From the NCBI GenBank assembly GCA_021820785.1, contig JAKADE010000229.1:1-5357 (forward strand): a DNA stretch of 5,357 bases, read 5' to 3'. Shown one piece after another: positions 1 to 5,357 of the stretch. Source of the DNA: Pseudomonadota bacterium (lineage in GTDB: Bacteria; Pseudomonadota; Gammaproteobacteria; Steroidobacterales; Steroidobacteraceae). The position numbers and the translations under genes were made by a program. Position 1 is the stretch's first letter; every line of letters begins with the position of its first letter. Under the pieces are notes generated by a model, which ran no database searches, was not told the DNA's origin, and saw only the letters and a list, made by a program, of their open reading frames with translations.

Positions 1-1015
1 GCGGCCGCACTCCGGAGTATTGCCAGACCACCTGTTCGGGCGTGACCGCCGTGCGCACATACTCGCTGAGCACACTACACAGATAGCGGACCTCGTCGGC
101 ACTGGTTTGCACCTGCGCCGGATCATCGTCGTACGGAACGTCCGTCGTTCCGATCAGCGTGAAATTGCGCTCATACGGAATCGCAAAGACTACGCGCCCG
201 TCAGCACCCTGGAATGTGTACGCATGTGGACCCGGATACAGCTGCGGGACGACGATGTGACTACCCTTGACAAGGCGCAGTGCGCTGCGACGTGGTGCAT
301 TGGTTCGCTCCAGGACCTGCTCCACCCATGGACCGGCAGCATTCACCAGCGCACGCGCCCGTACTGTGACCGACGTGCCGCCGGGCCCTTCGGCCCGCAC
401 GCGCCAAGTTGCCCCCTCCCGTGACGCCAGGGCTAGTGTCCAACCTACCGCGATGGCAGCGCCACGCTCGCGCGCATCAATCGCATTGAGTACAACCATC
501 CGCGAATCGTCGACCCAGCAATCGGAGTATTCGAATGCGAGGCGGATCGGTTCGTGCAGTGGCTCGAGAGCTGCATCGCGGCCCCGCTTGAGCGTGCGAG
601 TCGCGGCAAGGCGCTTGCGCTCCCCGATGTGGTCGTAGAGAAACAGCCCGGTACGGAGCATCCAGGCAGGTCGCATACCGTGACGTACCGGAAGAACGAA
701 GCGCAACGGGTGCACAATGTGCGGCGCGGCCGCCCAGAGGACCTCTCGTTCCTTGAGACTCTCGCGGACGAGACGGAATTCGCTTTGCTCAAGATAGCGA
801 AGTCCCCCGTGAATGAGCTTCGATGAGGCTGACGACGTGGCGCCGGCAAGGTCGGTACGTTCCAGCAGTAGAGTTTTCACGCCCCGTCCGGCGGCATCAC
901 GTGCGATCCCCACACCATTGACCCCACCGCCGACCACGACGACGTCGTAGAGCTCGTTGTCGATTGGTGAGCTGTTGCCAGATGCGGCAGGTGTCGTCGT
1001 TTGGGCGATCGTCAT
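1..1015 (-). CDS. glpD: Aerobic glycerol-3-phosphate dehydrogenase GlpD (FAD-dependent), N-terminal part, cut by window edge
   Basis: The family oxidises sn-glycerol 3-phosphate to dihydroxyacetone phosphate at the inner membrane and passes electrons to quinone. The reading frame stays open from the ATG at 1015 to the left edge, giving 338 residues; E. coli GlpD has about 500, so the C-terminal third is missing. Seen: an FAD-binding Rossmann motif VVVVGGGVNGVGIARDAAGR near residues 25-44, then SSASSKLIHGGLRYLE (61-76), FRLVRESLKERE (80-91), EYSDCWVDD (162-170), NAAGPWV (225-231), LVKGSHIVVP (248-257), IGTTDVPYDDDP (288-299) and YSGVRP (333-338). All are GlpD hallmarks in the right order. About 20 N-terminal residues precede the position where E. 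coli GlpD begins. The start is chosen because the ATG overlaps the transporter stop and a strong Shine-Dalgarno lies just upstream. As third gene after a sulfoquinovosidase, it probably handles glycerol released from sulfoquinovosyl glycerol; that role is inferred, the family is not in doubt. Confidence 0.96.
   Translation of the reverse strand, partial: MTIAQTTTPAASGNSSPIDNELYDVVVVGGGVNGVGIARDAAGRGVKTLLLERTDLAGATSSASSKLIHGGLRYLEQSEFRLVRESLKEREVLWAAAPHIVHPLRFVLPVRHGMRPAWMLRTGLFLYDHIGERKRLAATRTLKRGRDAALEPLHEPIRLAFEYSDCWVDDSRMVVLNAIDARERGAAIAVGWTLALASREGATWRVRAEGPGGTSVTVRARALVNAAGPWVEQVLERTNAPRRSALRLVKGSHIVVPQLYPGPHAYTFQGADGRVVFAIPYERNFTLIGTTDVPYDDDPAQVQTSADEVRYLCSVLSEYVRTAVTPEQVVWQYSGVRP
1012..1015 (-). 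other. ATGA stop/start overlap coupling transporter and glpD
   Basis: On the minus strand the four bases ATGA contain both the glpD start (ATG, 1015-1013) and the transporter stop (TGA, 1014-1012). Such overlaps usually mean that ribosomes finishing the first gene reinitiate on the second. This supports co-transcription and roughly matched output of the two proteins. Confidence 0.93.
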
Positions 1016-2250
1016 ACTCCCTCCGTGCGGGCCTGATCAGTGCGCGGCAGCAATAGCTGCAGCCACAGAAGTCCGAGCAGATACGAGCATGCCGCGACCA
1101 GGAAAAGCGGCAAGTACCCGTGGCCGCCGCCAATCAGCCACCCTGCCGCCTGCAAGATTGCGATACCGGCAATATTTCCGCACAACGCAGCGATGCTGAT
1201 CAGCGTTCCGATCCGCGCACTGGGCGTGACATCCGTGGCCAACGCAAAGAGGCTCACTGCATAACCCTGGTGCGCCGCGAGCGTCGTACTGAGCAATGCG
1301 ACAGCCAGCCACGGCGAATGGGTTGCCAGAGCGAGCGGCAGCGGTGTGACGACCAGTGCACACACGAGCATGGTGAGCTTGCGTGCCGCGACGGGATTGC
1401 GGCCGCGACCGATTAGTCGACCCGATGCATATCCGCCAATCACGGATCCCGCGGCCGCCGCGGCGTAAATGACGGCAACCGGTGCGGCGAACTGCACCAT
1501 GTCGAGATGGAAGACGGTATGAAAGAAGTCTGGAATCCAGAACAGGAGGAACCACCACACCTGATCGGAAAGCATCTTCGCGCCGATGACCGCCCAGGTT
1601 CTCCGGTCTTGCAGCAAATCCCGCCAGGCCCCCCACTCGTTGCGGCGCGTCGGCGACGCCGTAATCGTAGTGGCCCGCGTTTCGATCAGGTCATGCTTGC
1701 GGGTGACCCATTCCCACCCGAGGACCCAAAGCAGTCCCAGCCCGCCGATGACGAGGAACGCCGGCTGCCAGCCGGCGGCAAGGGCCAGTGGCGGCACCGC
1801 AAGTGCCGTGAGGATCGCGCCGAGATTGCTGGCCGCATTCATCGCACCCAGCGCGACGGAGCGGGTGCGTGCGGCGAACAGGACAGCGACCGTTTTGACT
1901 GCGGCCGGCGTTCCCAGCGACTCTGTGACCCCCAAGGCGACCCGCGCTGCAGAGAATTGTCCGATGGTGCGTGCGAATGCATGGCTCATTGCAGCCAGAC
2001 TCCAGGTGCCGACGCCCCAACTATTGGCGCGCCTCCAGCCCAGACGATCGACCAGGCGTCCTGCGCCGAGATAGGCGCACGCTGTAGCCAGCTGAAATAG
2101 CGAGGTGATGTTGCCGTAGTCGACATCGGTCCAGTGCAGGTCCCGCTGCAGCATGGGTTTGAGAACCGCAATGATCTGGCGGTCCGCATAATTCAGCACG
2201 CCGGAGACGATGAGCAGGAACAGCAGCCAGCGTCGCCGTGACTCGGTCAT
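1012..2250 (-). CDS. MFS transporter, ACS (hexuronate/galactonate permease-like) family; candidate sulfoquinovose or SQ-glycerol importer
   Basis: This is a 412-residue inner-membrane permease with about twelve hydrophobic segments in two halves, split by a polar loop near residues 183-215. TM1 ends in LNYADRQ (19-25), typical of ACS symporters. The TM2-TM3 loop has the MFS signature GRLVDRLGWRR (64-74), and TM4 has GVTESLGTPA (107-116). Asp23 and Glu110 sit where the E. coli galactonate/H+ symporter DgoT has its proton-coupling Asp46 and Glu133 (same offset of 23), so proton-driven uptake of an anion is likely. The frame extends to a TTG at 2280 that would overlap the sulfoquinovosidase. The ATG at 2250 is preferred because it follows that gene's stop by 7 bases and puts TM1 about 8 residues in. 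No good Shine-Dalgarno precedes it, so translation may be coupled. Its place between sulfoquinovosidase and glpD suggests SQ or SQGro uptake, which is an inference. Confidence 0.93.
   Translation of the reverse strand: MTESRRRWLLFLLIVSGVLNYADRQIIAVLKPMLQRDLHWTDVDYGNITSLFQLATACAYLGAGRLVDRLGWRRANSWGVGTWSLAAMSHAFARTIGQFSAARVALGVTESLGTPAAVKTVAVLFAARTRSVALGAMNAASNLGAILTALAVPPLALAAGWQPAFLVIGGLGLLWVLGWEWVTRKHDLIETRATTITASPTRRNEWGAWRDLLQDRRTWAVIGAKMLSDQVWWFLLFWIPDFFHTVFHLDMVQFAAPVAVIYAAAAAGSVIGGYASGRLIGRGRNPVAARKLTMLVCALVVTPLPLALATHSPWLAVALLSTTLAAHQGYAVSLFALATDVTPSARIGTLISIAALCGNIAGIAILQAAGWLIGGGHGYLPLFLVAACSYLLGLLWLQLLLPRTDQARTEGV
1017..1024 (-). promoter_or_regulatory. Strong ribosome binding site for glpD inside the transporter's last codons
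   Basis: Read on the minus strand, GGAGGGAG ends one base before the glpD ATG at 1015, and its GGAGG core lies about 4 bases from it. It lies within the transporter's final codons (Thr-Glu-Gly-Val). It is the best Shine-Dalgarno in the operon and fixes the glpD start. Confidence 0.82.
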
Positions 2251-2257
2251 GAGCCGC

Positions 2258-4276
2258 TCAGCAGCCCGCCAGCCCGGCAAACAGGTCCGTGTACCTGCTG
2301 TCCGTTCGGTAGAAGACCGGAGGCTGTCCTATCGGGGCATCAACCTGCACTTCATGCCCGCCGTCGAATTCCGATCCGCTCCACACGTGCCGCCAGCGGG
2401 CACCCGCCGGCAGATACGTGCGCCAGCGATTTTCGCCGGCCGTGATCACGGGCGAAACGAGCAGATCTCTTCCCAGGAGATACGTTGTCTGCGTTTCATA
2501 GCACCGCAGATCGTCTTCGAAATGTAGAAACAGGGGCCGCTGAAGGGGCAGTCCGGTTGCGGCCGCCTCTTCGCTCAGAGCGCGCAGATACGGCGCCAGG
2601 TACCGGTGCATTCGCGTCATGCGCGCGAAGTGTTCGAGGACCTGCGGATCCTCGTCGATTTGCAGATTCTCGCGTGGGCGGTTGCCCTCGTGTGTTCGCA
2701 TCACGGCCGTAAACACTGCCATTTCCGCCCAGCGCTGCAGCAGTTCAGCGGTGCGCACATTGCCAAACAGACTGGTATAACCGCCAATATCGCTGTGGTG
2801 ATATGCGTTGCCGAGAAGCCCTGAGGAGAGCGCTGCACAGATGACGGTCTGCAGACCATCGTGCCGGGTGAAGTCGACCGACTGATCGCCGGCCCAAAGC
2901 AATGGGCAATAACGCTGGACGCCCGAGAAGCCGGCGCGCATGAAGAATACCGCCTCGGCCTTTTTGCCGCGGCGTGCGACGGCCTGCGCGTTGACTCGGG
3001 CCCAATGGACTGGCCATGCATTGTGTGCAAGCTCGCCGCTTTCGCCGGAGGACAGCCGGACGTCCACGGGCAGGTACTCACCGAAGTCGGCCATCCAGCC
3101 AGACAGTCCGAAGTCGATGAGATTTCGACCGATGACCTGGTCTTCGAACCATTCACAGGCCTGCGGGTGGGTGAAGTCGACCATGCCGCAAACGAATTCG
3201 CCAAAATCGACGAGATAAGGTTCGTCGCGCTCGAGTTGCCGGACCAGATATCCGGCGCTCGCGGCCTGCGGGTACAGTGTGCCGTCGGTACACAAGTATG
3301 GGTTGACGTATCCGAGAAAGCGGATGCCACGCGCACGCAGAGACGTGATGCGCTCAGCAAGTGCCGGATAGCGATCGCCATTCCACTTCCAGTCCCAGAA
3401 CAGACGGGTGCCGAAGCTGGTCTGACGGACACCCACCCAATCCTCGCACCATAGTCCTGAGACCGCCGCACCGGCTGCTTCGATCTTCTCCAGACGCTCA
3501 AAGCTGCGAGCGCCGTCCTTCAGGCCAATAATCGCTCCTCGGCGGATCCACTCCGGCAGTACGGGCTGGCGACCGAAGTGCTCCGACAGCGCCGAGACCA
3601 GAGCGGTAAAATGTGCGCTCCCCCACAGCTCGATGCGCTCGGGGATGGCCCAGACCTCGATCTCATGAAACGTCGCATGACGGAAATCGAATGCGCTGTA
3701 CGCGGTGCTGTGCACATGCAGCGCATAGCGGCGCGACGATAGGTAGGTCGGCTGGGGATAATTGGTCGTGTAATAGTCCCCGCCGGCGCCGGAGGCCCGG
3801 TCGGCCTGGAAGGTAATCTCCGTGCTCTTGTCACGCCCCACGCCCGGCTCGGACGTCCATAACGGGAAGCGGCGCCCGCGCAGGTCGAAGTACGACATCT
3901 GCTCACCGCCGCCCCAGACGTGTTCGCTTTCCTCGGCGAGAATCCGCAGCCACAGCCGATCGAACCCTGGCTCACGCGACTGAAGATGCACCGTGGCATG
4001 TTCGTCGCTGCCGCTGCAGCGTAGCTCGAGGAGCACCGGGGTGTCGCGGCTCTGCGCCAGCTGCACCCGGAATCCCGTGGCGTCTCTCGTTACGACCGCA
4101 TGTGCCAGGGGCAGCCGGGCCGAGACTTCGTCCTCGACCTGAAAGTGACCCTGGCGCATGTGGTAACGCCCCGTGCCCGCGCCGACGAACAGGCACGGAT
4201 CACTGGTGCGGTGTCGCAACAGCACCCGCCCCCCCAGCAGCAACTCGAAACCGTCAGCAAGCTCTATAATATTCAT
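2258..4276 (-). CDS. yihQ: Sulfoquinovosidase, GH31 family (YihQ-type alpha-glycosidase)
   Basis: A complete 672-residue retaining alpha-glycosidase that cleaves alpha-sulfoquinovosides, chiefly sulfoquinovosyl glycerol, to sulfoquinovose and glycerol. E. coli YihQ has 678 residues and the likeness runs end to end. An N-terminal beta-sandwich holds WGGGEQMSYFDLRGRRFPLW (121-140) and GGDYY (165-169), followed by the (beta/alpha)8 barrel and a C-terminal beta domain. The nucleophile is Asp397 in GWMADFGEYLP; the acid/base is Asp464 in LWAGDQSVDF. Substrate-binding residues matching E. coli Gln262, Gln288, Arg301, Trp304 and Tyr508 are Lys253, Glu278, Arg291, Trp294 and Tyr500: the K-E-R-W-Y variant known from Agrobacterium-type sulfoquinovosidases rather than the enteric Q-Q-R-W-Y form. 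Ordinary GH31 alpha-glucosidases lack this set. There is no signal peptide, so it acts in the cytoplasm. The start is the first ATG after the AT-rich promoter patch, with no clear Shine-Dalgarno. It is the first gene of the leftward operon. Confidence 0.97.
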   Translation of the reverse strand: MNIIELADGFELLLGGRVLLRHRTSDPCLFVGAGTGRYHMRQGHFQVEDEVSARLPLAHAVVTRDATGFRVQLAQSRDTPVLLELRCSGSDEHATVHLQSREPGFDRLWLRILAEESEHVWGGGEQMSYFDLRGRRFPLWTSEPGVGRDKSTEITFQADRASGAGGDYYTTNYPQPTYLSSRRYALHVHSTAYSAFDFRHATFHEIEVWAIPERIELWGSAHFTALVSALSEHFGRQPVLPEWIRRGAIIGLKDGARSFERLEKIEAAGAAVSGLWCEDWVGVRQTSFGTRLFWDWKWNGDRYPALAERITSLRARGIRFLGYVNPYLCTDGTLYPQAASAGYLVRQLERDEPYLVDFGEFVCGMVDFTHPQACEWFEDQVIGRNLIDFGLSGWMADFGEYLPVDVRLSSGESGELAHNAWPVHWARVNAQAVARRGKKAEAVFFMRAGFSGVQRYCPLLWAGDQSVDFTRHDGLQTVICAALSSGLLGNAYHHSDIGGYTSLFGNVRTAELLQRWAEMAVFTAVMRTHEGNRPRENLQIDEDPQVLEHFARMTRMHRYLAPYLRALSEEAAATGLPLQRPLFLHFEDDLRCYETQTTYLLGRDLLVSPVITAGENRWRTYLPAGARWRHVWSGSEFDGGHEVQVDAPIGQPPVFYRTDSRYTDLFAGLAGC

Positions 4277-4293
4277 AATGGGCGCAGAGTAGA

Positions 4294-4328
4294 CTTATAT
4301 CTTATATAAGACTTGTCGTAAGGCGCAA
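4294..4328 (-). promoter_or_regulatory. Putative sigma70-type promoter(s) of the sulfoquinovosidase operon
   Basis: Two overlapping candidates are visible on the minus strand. One pairs TTGCGC (4328-4323) with TATAAG (4306-4301) across a 16-base spacer; the other pairs TTACGA (4321-4316) with TATAAG (4299-4294), also across 16. The -10 elements are good and the -35 elements weak (3 of 6 each), which suggests that an activator or derepression sets the output. Either would begin transcription within roughly 25 bases of the ATG at 4276, giving a very short leader. This is the only AT-rich patch in the window. Confidence 0.5.
4300..4311. promoter_or_regulatory. 12-bp perfect palindrome TCTTATATAAGA, candidate operator for the GntR regulator
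   Basis: TCTTATATAAGA is its own reverse complement. It overlaps a -10 box of the leftward operon and lies 118 bases before the regulator gene. Operators of the HutC subfamily are short palindromes with an AT-rich centre, often GT-N-TA-N-AC. This site has the symmetry and the TA centre but not the outer GT/AC, so the match to the family consensus is only partial. A hexamer AAGTCT is also repeated directly around it on the minus strand (4314-4309 and 4296-4291). Binding here would block RNA polymerase, as expected for a substrate-relieved repressor. Confidence 0.42.
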
Positions 4329-4388
4329 TAGTGCCGCGCGGATGCGGGCCCGACCCCGGCGGGACGGTCAGACAGGTAAAGTAACGGC

Positions 4389-4405
4389 GCGCGGACGATC
4401 CGCGC
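4389..4405. repeat. GC-rich inverted repeat (7-bp arms, 3-base loop) upstream of the regulator
   Basis: GCGCGGA (4389-4395) and TCCGCGC (4399-4405) are perfect inverted arms around CGA. The repeat ends 23 bases before the GTG start at 4429. It could form a hairpin in the regulator's 5' leader or act as a second, autoregulatory operator. No U-tract follows, so it is not an intrinsic terminator. In such GC-rich DNA a chance repeat is possible. Confidence 0.35.
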
Positions 4406-4419
4406 ACACTCAAAGAGAC

Positions 4420-4423
4420 AGGA
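4420..4423 (+). promoter_or_regulatory. Ribosome binding site AGGA that decides the GTG start of the regulator
   Basis: AGGA sits 5 bases before the GTG at 4429, a normal spacing. The frame continues upstream to an ATG at 4342, but the extra 29 residues are arginine-rich, resemble no GntR N-terminus and would run through the inverted repeat, so the GTG is preferred. Confidence 0.65.
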
Positions 4424-4428
4424 CAGCA

Positions 4429-5148
4429 GTGAGCGAGACCCCCGGATACCGGCCCTTGTACCGTCAGGTGTATGACATCGTGATCCGCCGCGTGGCGGAG
4501 GGTGCATGGCGACCCGGAGAAGCCCTGCCCAGCGAGCAGAATCTGGCGCGCGAACTGGGAGTCAGCCAGGGCACGATGCGCAAGGTGCTCGATGCGCTCA
4601 CCGCAGAGAAAGTACTCGAGCGCCGCCAGGGCAAGGGCACTTTCATTGCCGAAAGCACCCAGGAACGGACCCAGTTCAGGTTCTTCCGCCTCGCTCGCCC
4701 TGGTGGCAAGCGCCTGACCCCCTCGCTGGGCACCGAAAGTGCCCGCGTTCGGGCGGCGCGGGCAAGCGAGCGCACCCGGCTCGAGCTCGACCGCGACGCC
4801 CGTGTCGTCGAACTCTCCAGAGTTCGGCTTATCGAGGGTGTGCCGGCAATCCGCGAATTGATCATCCTGCCGGCAGCCATTTTTCCCGGCATCGAAAAGC
4901 AGATGCCGCTGCCGAACAGCCTGTACACGCTCTACCAATCGGGCTTCGGCGTGACCATCGTTGCGACACACGAGGAGCTCAGTGCGCAGCTGGCCACCGA
5001 CGAGGATCATGAGGAACTCGGAATTTCCACGGGCGCACCCATCCTGGTCATCGATCGTATTGCGGTAGGCCTCACGGACCGCAAAGTCGAGTGGCGCATG
5101 AGCCGGGTCAGCTCCGAGAATCTCGTGTACGCCGTCACGCTCACCTGA
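4429..5148 (+). CDS. GntR family transcriptional regulator, HutC subfamily (wHTH + UTRA domain)
   Basis: A 239-residue DNA-binding regulator starting at GTG. The N-terminal winged helix-turn-helix covers about residues 9-75: PLYRQVYDIVIRRV (9-22), GAWRPGEALPSEQNLARELG (25-44), VSQGTMRKVLDAL (45-57) and the wing RRQGKGTFIAE (65-75). A UTRA effector domain follows to about 236, with the family pattern LYTLYQSGFG (165-174), THEELSAQLA (180-189), LGISTGAPILVIDRIA (197-212) and the closing EWRMSRVSSE (221-230). UTRA domains bind sugars, sugar phosphates or small organic acids, and most members are repressors released by ligand. The gene is divergent from the sulfoquinovosidase operon, so it probably controls that operon and perhaps itself, with SQ or a sulfonated intermediate as the likely ligand; that is inferred from position. 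E. coli uses a DeoR-type regulator (CsqR/YihW) for its SQ genes, so this is a different regulatory solution. The length is normal and nothing is truncated. Confidence 0.93.
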   Translation: MSETPGYRPLYRQVYDIVIRRVAEGAWRPGEALPSEQNLARELGVSQGTMRKVLDALTAEKVLERRQGKGTFIAESTQERTQFRFFRLARPGGKRLTPSLGTESARVRAARASERTRLELDRDARVVELSRVRLIEGVPAIRELIILPAAIFPGIEKQMPLPNSLYTLYQSGFGVTIVATHEELSAQLATDEDHEELGISTGAPILVIDRIAVGLTDRKVEWRMSRVSSENLVYAVTLT

Positions 5149-5153
5149 GCAGA

Positions 5154-5357
<204 letters not shown>

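Noticed and set aside
1..8. A GCGGCCGC (NotI) site exactly at the left edge, possibly a cloning junction
   Set aside because: The same octamer also occurs inside the genes (for example near 1398), the glpD frame runs through it with normal motifs, and such sites are expected by chance in GC-rich DNA.
445..849. A 134-codon minus-strand frame overlapping glpD
   Set aside because: It is out of frame with glpD, whose translation through the same bases gives continuous conserved GlpD motifs.
1507..2100. A 197-codon plus-strand frame inside the transporter gene
   Set aside because: It is antisense to an evident MFS permease; its product is charged, low in hydrophobic residues and has no recognisable motif.
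2251..2280. A TTG start at 2280 for the transporter, overlapping the sulfoquinovosidase by 23 bases
   Set aside because: The ATG at 2250 gives a normal ACS N-terminus directly before TM1 and clean 7-base spacing; the extra ten residues add nothing recognisable.
2861..3454. A 197-codon plus-strand frame within the sulfoquinovosidase gene
   Set aside because: It is the mirror of the conserved GH31 barrel, which explains the open frame through codon bias. No start signal or motif supports it.
2258..4276. Calling the GH31 enzyme a general alpha-glucosidase or alpha-xylosidase
   Set aside because: The full sulfonate-recognition set and the end-to-end likeness and length match to YihQ favour sulfoquinovosidase.

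Overview
The window is GC-rich apart from one short AT-rich patch at 4291-4311, and it is densely coded. Codon use and protein similarity suggest a proteobacterium; nothing in the sequence allows a more precise placement. There are no rRNA, tRNA, CRISPR or insertion-sequence features. The content reads as a catabolic locus for sulfoquinovose (SQ), the sulfonated sugar head group of plant and cyanobacterial sulfolipid.

Layout, left to right. (1) 1-1015, minus: N-terminal 338 residues of an aerobic FAD-dependent glycerol-3-phosphate dehydrogenase (GlpD), running off the left edge. (2) 1012-2250, minus: a 412-residue MFS transporter of the anion:cation symporter (ACS) type, whose stop codon overlaps the glpD start (ATGA). 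(3) 2258-4276, minus: a complete 672-residue GH31 sulfoquinovosidase of the YihQ type, 7 bases upstream of the transporter. (4) 4277-4428: a 152-base divergent intergenic region with an AT-rich promoter-like patch, a 12-bp perfect palindrome and a GC-rich inverted repeat. (5) 4429-5148, plus: a GntR/HutC-type regulator with a UTRA ligand-binding domain. (6) 5154-5357, minus: the C-terminal 67 residues of a short-chain dehydrogenase, convergent with the regulator and only 5 bases from it.

Genes 3-2-1 form one tightly packed operon transcribed leftward: sulfoquinovosidase, transporter, glpD. A coherent reading is that the MFS protein imports sulfoquinovosyl glycerol (SQGro) or SQ. The cytoplasmic sulfoquinovosidase then splits SQGro into SQ and glycerol, and GlpD helps burn the glycerol half once a glycerol kinase (not visible here) has phosphorylated it. 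The short-chain dehydrogenase at the right edge is a candidate SQ 1-dehydrogenase, the first step of the sulfo-Entner-Doudoroff route. The UTRA regulator would sense a sugar or sugar-derived ligand and control the divergent operon.

The sulfoquinovosidase call is strong because both catalytic aspartates and the complete sulfonate-recognition set are present, in the K-E-R-W-Y form. Transporter substrate, regulator ligand and dehydrogenase substrate are inferred from context.
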